NCBI GenBank assembly: GCA_900544065.1
Contig: UQTR01000100.1
Span: 1 to 6,565 of the forward strand
Direction of reading: 5' to 3'
Length of the DNA stretch: 6,565 nucleotides
From: an uncultured Collinsella sp.
GTDB taxonomy: Bacteria > Actinomycetota > Coriobacteriia > Coriobacteriales > Coriobacteriaceae
A program made the translations under genes and the position numbers. The notes below the pieces were generated by a model that was given only the letters and a program-made list of their open reading frames with translations, was not told the origin of the DNA and did no database searches. This document shows positions 1 through 6,137 of this stretch, in pieces. Numbering within the stretch: position 1 is the stretch's first letter; each line of letters starts with the position of its first letter.

Positions 1-53
1 AACGATATGGCACCGTGGGGACACATATATGTCAATCCTGGTCTAACAGAGCC

Positions 54-128
54 AATAAAAAAGTTGCGGTGGAATACGGACTGTTTTGCCTGGAATTAGG
101 CAAATTAAGACCGTATTTCACCGCAACT
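54..128 (-). terminator. Putative intrinsic terminator after kdpE: two-tier hairpin plus T-tract
   Basis: Seen directly: arms 62-79 and 111-128 are complementary over 18 positions with one exception (72/118, a G·U wobble in plus-strand RNA and a C·A mismatch in minus-strand RNA). Inside, a second stem pairs 85-91 with 98-104 around the 6-nt loop GGAATT, separated from the outer stem by an asymmetric internal loop. Reading the minus strand, the outer stem is followed by TTTTTTATT (complement of 54-62), the pattern of a Rho-independent terminator. It starts 24 nt beyond the kdpE stop codon, in the right orientation to end the kdpD-kdpE transcript. There is no T-run on the plus-strand side, so it should act in one direction. 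The stem is longer and more structured than a minimal terminator needs, so it may instead be, or derive from, a palindromic repeat element. Positions 1-53 hold no gene that I can support. Confidence 0.72.
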
Positions 129-152
129 CATAAGTGGGATTCGGGCGACGGG

Positions 153-866
153 CTAGCCTTGGGTGACTAGGCGGTACCCAATACCTACGTGCGTCTGGAT
201 ATAGCGCGGGTGCGCGGGGTCGGACTCGATCTTCTTGCGCAGCGTGCCCATAAAGACGCGCAGGCTCGCCAAATCGCTCTTGGTCGCGGTGCCCCAAATC
301 TCGTGCAGGATAAATTGATGCGTGAGCACCTTGTCGGCGTTGTGCGCCAGCAGGCACAGCAGCTTGTACTCAATCGGCGTCAGATGCAGTTCCTCGCCAT
401 CCATCGTGGCGATGCCGGCGTCAAAGTCGATATGCAGCTCGCCGGTATCGAACGTACCCTCGGACGAACCCGCACCTATCTGCGCATACGAAAGGCGACG
501 GAGCGTGGTGCGGATGCGCGCCAGCAGCTCCTCGACCGAAAACGGCTTGGTCAGGTAATCGTCGGCACCGGCGTCGAGTGCACGGATCTTGTCCGCATCC
601 TCGCTGCGTGCCGAGACCACGATGATCGGCATGCCCGACCATGCGCGCACCGACTCCACCACCTTGACGCCATCCATATCGGGCAGGCCCAGATCGAGCA
701 GCACAATGCTTGGCGCCTGCGACGAGGCGGCAGCGATGGCGGCATGGGCGGTCTCCACGGCCATATGGCGCAGGCCGTGCGCCTCGAGCGCGGCAACGAT
801 GAGGTTGCGGACGGCAGGATCGTCCTCGACAACCAAGATGAGCGGTTTCACGGCAGAGTTCGGCAC
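153..866 (-). CDS. kdpE: KdpE-type response regulator (OmpR/PhoB family)
   Basis: A 237-residue cytoplasmic DNA-binding response regulator, the output partner of the sensor kinase encoded just upstream. The receiver domain (about residues 8-124) has the acidic pair D15/D16, phospho-acceptor D58 in LLDLGLPDMDG, S85 in VVSAR, and K107 in the TKPF motif. The winged-helix OmpR/PhoB domain (about 140-235) carries LRVFMGTLRKKIE at 202-214 and ends in the typical GIGYRLV, close to KdpE proteins. I chose the GTG at 866 because AAGGAG (minus strand, complement of 874-879) lies 7 nt before it and because the receiver fold begins a few residues later; the open frame extends further upstream but overlaps the kinase gene with non-homologous sequence. 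Only 4 nt separate it from the kinase stop codon, and its ribosome binding site lies within the last kinase codons, so the two are probably translationally coupled. In the known family KdpE activates kdpFABC at low potassium; here the visible neighbouring transporter is Kup. The general assignment is very likely; KdpE orthology is likely. Confidence 0.9.
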   Translation of the reverse strand: MPNSAVKPLILVVEDDPAVRNLIVAALEAHGLRHMAVETAHAAIAAASSQAPSIVLLDLGLPDMDGVKVVESVRAWSGMPIIVVSARSEDADKIRALDAGADDYLTKPFSVEELLARIRTTLRRLSYAQIGAGSSEGTFDTGELHIDFDAGIATMDGEELHLTPIEYKLLCLLAHNADKVLTHQFILHEIWGTATKSDLASLRVFMGTLRKKIESDPAHPRYIQTHVGIGYRLVTQG

Positions 867-870
867 GGCG

Positions 871-2496
871 CTACTCCTTATCAAACGAAACGTCGGCGGC
901 GGGAAGCTCAATCGTAAAGGCTGAGCCGTGCGGGTCCGCCGCTTCAACCTCTATGCTACCGCCATGCGCCAGTGCAATGGAGCGGCAGAGCGAAAGCCCC
1001 AAGCCCACACTGCGATGGCTATCGGCCAGACCATGGTTGGCGGTGTAGAACGACTCAAAGATTCGCTCGCGGTCCTCGGGCGCAATGCCCGGGCCGTCAT
1101 CAGCCACCGAGCACGCCACGCACCCATCGTCGACGCCAATCGAAATCACGATATGCGAGCCTGCGGGCGTATACGTGATGGCGTTGTTCACCAGGTTCAC
1201 CACGAGCTGCACCATCAGACGCGCGTCGACGTTAACGAGTGCTGGCTCATCGCACGCCACCACCTTAAGGTCGTGCTCGCGCACGGCAGGGTTCACGTGG
1301 CGCAGCGCCTCCTCGACGATATCGTCCATAAGCTCGAGCGTGGTCGACAGATGCATGCCGCCGCCCTCGAGCTTGGTGATGGCAAGCAGGTTCTCGACGG
1401 TGGCGTTGAGCCACAGCGCATCCGAGCGAATGGATAGCAGCAGGCCGCGGCGCGTCTGGGCATCGAGCACCGCGGTGCCGGTCGAACCCTGATCGAGCAG
1501 CACGTCGGCATTACCCGAAATACTGGTAAGCGGCGTGCGCAGATCGTGCGAGATGGAGCGCAGCAGATTGGCGCGCAGCTGCTCATTTTTGGCAAGCACC
1601 GCCGCCTCCTCGCGGGCCTCCATGGCGCGGGCGCGATCGAGTGCCAGCTCGCCTTCGCTCACGATGGCATCGGAAAGTGTCCGCTCCTCGTGCGTCAGCA
1701 CGTCGGGCTCGGCAACGATAGCCAACACGCCCACCACCGAGGCGGGATCGCCCGCGCGCACCATGGTGTCGCCCGAGCGCACGGTCAGGTAGATGCCGTA
1801 GAACGCCGAGCCGCCGTAGGTGGCATCGAGCGGCGTTCCCACATAGGCGGACGCCGAGAGCCGCGGCGGCATCTGCGGCGCCAGCTCGTGCACCGGCGCG
1901 ACATCGCCCACGGCCGTGTATGTCGCACGCGGCAGCAGGTCATCGCCCTCGGCGTCGGCGCTGTACCACACGACTGGACAGCCCGAAAGACGTGCCAGCT
2001 GCGTTGCCATAGCATGGACAATCTGCTGCTGATCGGCGCACCGCTGCAGCATGCGGTTGGTCTCGAGCACCATATGCGTGCGCCGGTCGCTGGCGGCAGC
2101 CTGTGCCAAGGCGCGGCGCAGGGCCAATGCAATCGAGCTCGACACAAGCGAGACCACGAACATGATGAAGAACATGCCGGGATAGACGCGGTCGATAAGC
2201 GACAGCGAGTAGCGCGGGTCGACAAACAAGAAGTTGTAGAGCGCCACGGCGGCAGCCGAGCTCAGCAAGCAATACAGGCGACTCCAGGTAAAGAATGCGC
2301 ACAGCTGAACGGCGAACACATAGACGATCATGATGCTCGGCGCGAGACCCGGATGGTCGAGCAGCGCGCCCACAATCGTCGCCGCGACCAGCAGCCCCAC
2401 CGACACGCAGGCGTCATACAGAGGAGTGCGGCGCGTCAGCGTTGTGCGCCGCCACCAAAAGCTATCGGCAGTATCGCCGTCCGTACGGACGTCCAT
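871..2496 (-). CDS. kdpD: KdpD-type sensor histidine kinase lacking the N-terminal KdpD/USP region
   Basis: A 541-residue membrane sensor kinase predicted to phosphorylate the KdpE-type regulator. After a short charged N-terminus come four hydrophobic segments (about 28-46, 52-69, 72-92, 105-127) forming a DUF4118-like KdpD membrane domain, including YNFLFVDPRYSLSL at 87-100, which is characteristic of KdpD. A GAF-like region (about 145-285) and a helical linker follow. The catalytic core has the H-box SISHDLRTPL with H317, the N-box NLVNNAITYT (N434, N438), the G1 box ADDGPGI (466-471) and the G2 box GLGLSL (498-502). E. coli KdpD is about 890 residues and starts with a cytoplasmic KdpD sensor region plus a USP-like domain; these are absent here, and the ATG is followed almost at once by the first membrane segment. 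The ATG at 2496 has only a weak purine-rich site upstream (GAGAGG, about 12 nt away), so the start is less certain than the identity. No frameshift is visible, and the upstream sequence does not encode the missing domains. Confidence 0.88.
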   Translation of the reverse strand: MDVRTDGDTADSFWWRRTTLTRRTPLYDACVSVGLLVAATIVGALLDHPGLAPSIMIVYVFAVQLCAFFTWSRLYCLLSSAAAVALYNFLFVDPRYSLSLIDRVYPGMFFIMFVVSLVSSSIALALRRALAQAAASDRRTHMVLETNRMLQRCADQQQIVHAMATQLARLSGCPVVWYSADAEGDDLLPRATYTAVGDVAPVHELAPQMPPRLSASAYVGTPLDATYGGSAFYGIYLTVRSGDTMVRAGDPASVVGVLAIVAEPDVLTHEERTLSDAIVSEGELALDRARAMEAREEAAVLAKNEQLRANLLRSISHDLRTPLTSISGNADVLLDQGSTGTAVLDAQTRRGLLLSIRSDALWLNATVENLLAITKLEGGGMHLSTTLELMDDIVEEALRHVNPAVREHDLKVVACDEPALVNVDARLMVQLVVNLVNNAITYTPAGSHIVISIGVDDGCVACSVADDGPGIAPEDRERIFESFYTANHGLADSHRSVGLGLSLCRSIALAHGGSIEVEAADPHGSAFTIELPAADVSFDKE

Positions 2497-2516
2497 CAGC
2501 GCCCCGCCCCTCTCTC

Positions 2517-2562
2517 AAAAGCAAAAACCACCACAAAGGGACAGGCACCTTTGTAGTGGTTT
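2517..2562 (-). terminator. Hairpin plus T-rich tail upstream of kdpD: terminator or leader attenuator
   Basis: Arms 2525-2539 and 2548-2562 pair over 15 positions around an 8-nt loop; the single non-Watson-Crick position (2532/2555) is a G·U wobble in minus-strand RNA. On the minus strand the 3' arm runs into TTTTTGCTTTT (complement of 2517-2527), giving a terminator-like tail. It could end the transcript of kup and the small membrane gene. It begins 20 nt before the kdpD ATG (T-tail end 2517, ATG 2496), leaving no room for a promoter between them, so kdpD may depend on read-through. Its core ACAAAGGGAC (2533-2542) recurs in the hairpin at 5014-5046, so a dispersed repeat origin is also possible. 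The remaining intergenic stretch up to 2607 shows no clear promoter. Confidence 0.62.
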
Positions 2563-2607
2563 CCCTTGCGGTGGTTCCAAGTGTAAAGCCTTTGCAGCCT
2601 GCGGTCG

Positions 2608-2832
2608 CTAGACAAACAGCACGTGCGCGAGCAGGGCACACACGCACACCGCTCCAAATACCAGCGCCACGATCGAGATCACGCGGTCGGCCATGTCCAT
2701 GTTGGCACGATTCGTCAAGAACCGATCTTCGGCGGCGTCGACACGCGCCTCACGTACCAGCTCGGCAACCACCTCGCGGCCATCAAGCATCTTTGTATCC
2801 ATGTTTACCTCACCGGCCTCAATCTTGTCCAT
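2608..2832 (-). CDS. Small single-pass membrane protein of unknown function
   Basis: I do not recognise a family. From the ATG at 2832 the product has 74 residues: a charged, probably helical N-terminal part (about residues 1-48, rich in Glu, Arg and Asp) and one hydrophobic C-terminal segment (about 51-74, VISIVALVFGAV and onward) containing two cysteines spaced C-V-C and ending in VLFV. This suggests a tail-anchored protein with its bulk in the cytoplasm. Start choice is uncertain. The ATG at 2832 has GGAG 10 nt upstream, and an adjacent TTG at 2835 sits 7 nt from the same site. An internal ATG at 2802 has a better-looking GGTGAGGT just ahead of it and would give 64 residues. The gene lies 30 nt after the kup stop codon on the same strand, so co-transcription with kup is likely; it ends 111 nt before kdpD. 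A role in potassium transport is only guilt by association. Coding status is supported by position, plausible ribosome binding sites and a clean membrane segment, not by homology. Confidence 0.65.
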   Translation of the reverse strand: MDKIEAGEVNMDTKMLDGREVVAELVREARVDAAEDRFLTNRANMDMADRVISIVALVFGAVCVCALLAHVLFV

Positions 2833-2862
2833 CAAAAACCAACTCCGTGTAGCCGCCGACGT

Positions 2863-4890
2863 CTACGGCCGCTCGTTGGGGGCCAGGCGCTGCATCTTGT
2901 TCACGGCCTTGAACTTGGTGAACAGCGGCACGTACTCAAAGCTCACGTTGGAGTTCTCCAGGCCGTACCAGCGTGCAGGCGTGCCGGCGGCGCGGCGGAT
3001 GATGTACTTGAGCGTGATGGCCGTACGCTCGCTCGGCTCCACATCGCTTTCGGGCGCCAGAAGCTTACGGATCAGGACGAACTTGAACGTACCGATGTTG
3101 CCCGGATCCTTGTAGACCGAGTAGTCATGCGTCTGCGCCGGCAGCTCGCCGGTGGCAGCCAGGTCCTGAACGACCTGACGCAGATAGGCATTGACGCGCT
3201 GGTTGATCTTGTAGCCCAGGTACAGATGCACGCGGAACACGTAGTCGGTGCCGAACGTCTCGACCGAATAGGCAAAGGTATGCGGCTCGTCCATGGTCTC
3301 GACATTCACGAACCACCAGGCGCGAGCGCGCTTGGGATGCTTGTCCAAGATCGAGTAGACGATATCACGGTCGATGTAGTCGGTATGGGTGTCCTTGGTC
3401 AGGTACACGATGTTGTCGCTCAGACGCTCGTAGCGATCGTCATCGCGCAGGCGCTTGAGCTGCGGCAGATAGCTGCGCAGCGGCAGCAGCGTAAACTGGC
3501 GCTGCTCGACCGCCGTGCCGTTGTACCAGCACACCATGATGCCCATGATGAGTGCAGCCATGAGGATGGTGAAGTAGCCGCCGTGGAAGAACTTGGTGAG
3601 CGAGCTCACGAAGAAGAAGCCTTCGAGCAAAAGGAAGAAGGCCGCGAAGATCCACGGAGCAACCTTGAGCTTGCGCTCCTCGTGCAGGTAGAAGAAGAGC
3701 AGCAGCGTGGTGCACATCATAGTCAGCGTAATGGCAAGGCCGTAGGCGGCTTCCATATGCGCCGAGTTCTGGAACAGCAGTACCACGATGACGCAGCCGA
3801 CAAGCATGACGTTGTTGACCATGGGGATGTAGAGCTGGCCCTTGGTCTCGGCAGGGTAGAAGACCTGCATGTGCGGCATGAGGTCCAGACGGCTGGCCTC
3901 GGACACCAGCGAGAATGCGCCGGTAATGAGCGCCTGCGAGGCAATGATGGCCGCAACGGTGGAAAGGCCGACGGCAAACGGACGCAGGCCCGGGGCGAGC
4001 ATCTGGTAGAACGGGTTGAGGTCGGCAATGCCCATGAGCTCGGGGTTGGCAGCGTTGTTCATAAGCCAAGCGCCCTGGCCCATATAGGAAAGCAGCAGGC
4101 AGCACTTAACGAACGGCCAGGTAGCGTAGATGTTGCCGCGGCCGACGTGGCCCATGTCGGAGTAGAGCGCCTCGGCACCGGTGGTGGCGAGGAAGCAACT
4201 GCCCAGAATCATGATGCCCGCGTGGTTGTTGGGGCTCAGCAAAAAGGCGATTCCACGCACCGGGTTGAGACACAGCAGCACGGCGGGGTGCTGGAAGACA
4301 AAGAACAGACCCGTGCCGCCCAGGAACAGGAACCACAGCGTCATGATGGGGCCAAAGGCGTGACCGATCTTGGCCGTACCGATGCGCTGTACCAAGAAGA
4401 GCACGATGATGATGGCGAGCGTAATGGCGACGACGCGGCCTTGGTCATCGCCCAGCACGGCATGGACCGCCGGGATGGTGCGCAGGCCCTCGATGGCCGT
4501 GGTAACGGTAACGGCCGGCGTCAGGATGCCGTCGGCGAGCAGCGCGGCGCCACCCAGCATGGCGGGGATGATAAGCCACTTGCCGCAGCGCTTGACCAGG
4601 CTGTACAGGGCAAAGATGCCGCCCTCACCATGGTTATCGGCGCGCAGCGAGATGAGCACATACTTGATGGTGGTCAGCAACGTGACCGTCCACACGACAA
4701 GGGAGAGCGCGCCGAGCACGAACTCCTCCGTGACGCTTCCGATGCCGCCGTTGCCGGCAACGAGCGCCTTGGTTACATACATGGGGCTGGTGCCGATATC
4801 GCCGTACACCACGCCTAGCGTGACGAGCATCGCCGAGATGCTCACAGGAATCGCAGCGTGCGAGGCTGCCTCCTTGGCCTTTTGTTCCAT
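2863..4890 (-). CDS. kup: Kup-family low-affinity potassium uptake transporter
   Basis: A 675-residue KUP/HAK/KT-family secondary transporter that imports K+ across the cytoplasmic membrane, in characterised relatives with protons. Family signatures in order: VYGDIGTSPMYV at 28-39 in the first membrane helix (with the conserved Asp31), RADNHGEGG at 83-91 (Glu89), ADGILTPAVTVTTAIEGL at about 119-136, and further on TGAEALYSDMGH. Hydrophobic segments fill the first ~455 residues, consistent with the family's 12 helices. A hydrophilic C-terminal domain of about 220 residues follows, as expected for Kup and slightly longer than in E. coli Kup (622 residues in total). I chose the ATG at 4890 because GGAGG lies 10 nt upstream; a TTG six codons earlier overlaps that site and is unlikely. 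A TATAAT box lies at 4926-4931. Downstream, the small membrane gene follows after 30 nt and then the KdpDE-type pair, suggesting a potassium-homeostasis locus. I see no frameshift or missing signature residue. Confidence 0.96.
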   Translation of the reverse strand: MEQKAKEAASHAAIPVSISAMLVTLGVVYGDIGTSPMYVTKALVAGNGGIGSVTEEFVLGALSLVVWTVTLLTTIKYVLISLRADNHGEGGIFALYSLVKRCGKWLIIPAMLGGAALLADGILTPAVTVTTAIEGLRTIPAVHAVLGDDQGRVVAITLAIIIVLFLVQRIGTAKIGHAFGPIMTLWFLFLGGTGLFFVFQHPAVLLCLNPVRGIAFLLSPNNHAGIMILGSCFLATTGAEALYSDMGHVGRGNIYATWPFVKCCLLLSYMGQGAWLMNNAANPELMGIADLNPFYQMLAPGLRPFAVGLSTVAAIIASQALITGAFSLVSEASRLDLMPHMQVFYPAETKGQLYIPMVNNVMLVGCVIVVLLFQNSAHMEAAYGLAITLTMMCTTLLLFFYLHEERKLKVAPWIFAAFFLLLEGFFFVSSLTKFFHGGYFTILMAALIMGIMVCWYNGTAVEQRQFTLLPLRSYLPQLKRLRDDDRYERLSDNIVYLTKDTHTDYIDRDIVYSILDKHPKRARAWWFVNVETMDEPHTFAYSVETFGTDYVFRVHLYLGYKINQRVNAYLRQVVQDLAATGELPAQTHDYSVYKDPGNIGTFKFVLIRKLLAPESDVEPSERTAITLKYIIRRAAGTPARWYGLENSNVSFEYVPLFTKFKAVNKMQRLAPNERP

Positions 4891-4925
4891 AAGCCGGTTT
4901 CCTCCCAACTTTAATGTTCGAAGGG

Positions 4926-4931
4926 ATTATA
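4926..4931 (-). promoter_or_regulatory. Predicted -10 box of the kup promoter
   Basis: The minus strand reads TATAAT here, a perfect match to the sigma-70-type -10 consensus. It lies about 35 nt before the kup ATG, which would give a 5' leader of roughly 30 nt carrying the GGAGG site. The sequence 17 nt upstream (CATTAA) is a poor -35 box, which fits a promoter that needs an activator. A second AT-rich candidate (TGTATAAAT on the minus strand, around 4980-4988) lies further upstream. Confidence 0.55.
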
Positions 4932-4979
4932 GGTAATCGGCCCATGTTTTAATGCACTGTTTTCCCAGCTAGATAAAGA

Positions 4980-4996
4980 TTTATACAGTCTTTAGG
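4980..4996 (+). promoter_or_regulatory. KdpE-operator-like direct repeat upstream of kup
   Basis: The plus strand reads TTTATA, five bases, then TTTAGG. The E. coli KdpE operator is described as the half-sites TTTATA and TTTACA separated by 5 bp, so this matches 10 of 12 half-site positions with the same spacing. It lies about 50 bp upstream of the predicted kup -10 box, a reasonable place for an activator. Caveats: the motif is AT-rich and lies in an AT-rich patch, its direct-repeat orientation is opposite to kup transcription, and recognition by this organism's KdpE need not match that of E. coli. The assignment is a hypothesis. Confidence 0.3.
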
Positions 4997-5013
4997 CCAC
5001 CGCGGCGATATGA

Positions 5014-5046
5014 AATGTGACAAAGGGACTATCCCCTTGTCACATT
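5014..5046 (-). repeat. Palindromic hairpin immediately after the nitroreductase gene
   Basis: Arms 5014-5028 and 5032-5046 pair over 15 positions around a 3-nt loop. The one exception (5024/5036) is a G·U wobble in minus-strand RNA, so the fold is complete in the orientation of the upstream gene. It starts 2 nt beyond the nitroreductase stop codon. Only three T residues follow the stem on the minus strand (ATTTCAT), so it is a weak intrinsic terminator at best, though it may still end or stabilise the nitroreductase message. The 10-base core ACAAAGGGAC (5020-5029) is identical to 2533-2542 in the hairpin before kdpD and sits in the same position within the left arm. This suggests two members of a dispersed intergenic repeat family. 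Confidence 0.68.
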
Positions 5047-5048
5047 CG

Positions 5049-5924
5049 TCATTTTCCGAGCCAGTTTTTGAACCACCACTCCATGGAGCGGCTCATCTCG
5101 GCCATAAAGGGGCTCGTGTGCTTGCGGGTGTAGATATCCACGACGCGCTCCCCCACCTCGCGGGCGTGCGGGCGAAACATCGCATCCATCTCGGCCACCT
5201 GCGCATCCATAGTCGCGGCATCCGCACGGCAGTAGCGCTCCTCGTGCACCAGGTTCACCACGGGGTGCGCGATTGCCGGGCGCTCCTTACGGGGCGTGCC
5301 GATGATGAGCATCGACAGCGGCATGGTATAGGGCGGCAGATCGAGCAGCGCGGCAACTTCCTCGGCGTTCTCGACGATATCACCGATATAGCAGCTCCCC
5401 AGGCCCAGGGCCTCGGCGGCAACCACGGCGTTTTGCGCGGCGATCACGGCATCCTGAGCCGCGATGGCAAAGTCGCCCAAACCCGGCGCGCGGCGGGGCG
5501 CCTTGCCCGTGCGCTCGACAAACTCGGGCTCAAAGCAGCCCACGTGCTCAAACAGATCGATCCACTTGGCATAATCGACCACAAATATTAGTGCCCAGGG
5601 CGCCTTGGCAATCATGGGCTGGTGGTCGCACAGGTCGGCCAGGCGGTCGAGCGTTGCCTGCTCGCGGATGCTCACGATGGAATACATCATCATGGCGCCC
5701 GCCGACGGCGCGCGGCTCGCCGCATGCAAGATCGCCGCCCGCTGCTCGTCGGTCACCGCCACGGGACGGTCGTCGTCATCACGCGCGAAGGCACGCGTGG
5801 ACGAGCGGTGTTCCAAGATGTCCAGCGCCGCGTTGCCCGTAGTCTCGACCGGATAGCCGCCCGCGTCCACGCCCACAGCTCCGCCGCAGTACTCGGCGCC
5901 CGTCATACAAACCTGCTCGCCCAT
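5049..5924 (-). CDS. Nitroreductase-family FMN-dependent oxidoreductase
   Basis: A 291-residue, probably cytoplasmic flavoprotein of the nitroreductase superfamily. Members use NAD(P)H and FMN to reduce nitro compounds, quinones or flavins; the physiological substrate cannot be read from the sequence. Visible signatures are HRSSTRAF at 39-46 (the basic HRS motif that contacts the FMN phosphate), RAPSAGAMMMYS at 71-82, the FAIAAQDAVIAAQN helix at about 152-165, GLGSCYIGDI at 174-183, and LIIGTP at 206-211. The order and spacing fit the NfsA/NfrA-like branch, whose proteins are usually about 240-250 residues. This one has a roughly 34-residue leader before the catalytic core (with Cys6 and Cys13) and a C-terminal extension ending in a Trp-rich segment (about 283-288). 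The ATG at 5924 is preceded by GAGG at 8 nt, supporting the long start. It is followed directly by a hairpin and lies 158 nt before kup, so it is probably a separate transcription unit. A possible -10 (GATAAT, minus strand, 5982-5987) lacks a good -35. Confidence 0.9.
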   Translation of the reverse strand: MGEQVCMTGAEYCGGAVGVDAGGYPVETTGNAALDILEHRSSTRAFARDDDDRPVAVTDEQRAAILHAASRAPSAGAMMMYSIVSIREQATLDRLADLCDHQPMIAKAPWALIFVVDYAKWIDLFEHVGCFEPEFVERTGKAPRRAPGLGDFAIAAQDAVIAAQNAVVAAEALGLGSCYIGDIVENAEEVAALLDLPPYTMPLSMLIIGTPRKERPAIAHPVVNLVHEERYCRADAATMDAQVAEMDAMFRPHAREVGERVVDIYTRKHTSPFMAEMSRSMEWWFKNWLGK

Positions 5925-6137
5925 AGCTCTATCCTCGCTAATTCTTTAAGAAGCCTTTACGTTTCCGTGTAATTCCCGTCCATTATCGCGCAGGCCGCCA
6001 CTACATTGCGCCACACCGCCGCACGTGCGCGTTAATATGGCTGGTTGTTGTGCGCAGCCATCAATTGCAGCGCATATCTTGGTAACAATCGGGTAAACCC
6101 CCGCTTTCGTAGGTTTTAGTTTGTGAGGAGTCTCAGC

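Noticed and set aside
23..32. Perfect 10-bp palindrome ACATATATGT near the left edge
   Set aside because: Short, AT-rich and without a visible gene or promoter beside it; too little context to call a regulatory site.
867..947. Extension of the kdpE reading frame upstream of the GTG at 866
   Set aside because: The extra 27 residues overlap the end of the kinase gene and do not resemble a receiver domain. AAGGAG is ideally spaced for the GTG at 866.
1546..2556. A 336-codon plus-strand open frame opposite the sensor kinase
   Set aside because: Low-complexity His/Arg/Gln-rich translation with no domain or ribosome binding site; the opposing strand encodes a kinase with all catalytic boxes intact.
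2623..4818. A 731-codon open frame on the plus strand
   Set aside because: It lies entirely opposite the kup and small-gene coding strand, has a His/Gln/Arg-rich composition without recognisable domains, and is the usual antisense shadow of a GC-rich gene.
4891..5048. A c-di-AMP (ydaO-type) riboswitch in the kup leader, as found before potassium transporter genes in some bacteria
   Set aside because: The predicted -10 box leaves a leader of only about 30 nt, and I could not recognise the conserved riboswitch core in the full 158-nt gap.
6020..6029. 10-bp palindrome CGCACGTGCG in the divergent intergenic region
   Set aside because: Short GC-rich palindromes are expected by chance here, and GCACGTGCGCG also occurs near 2619 without any shared context.
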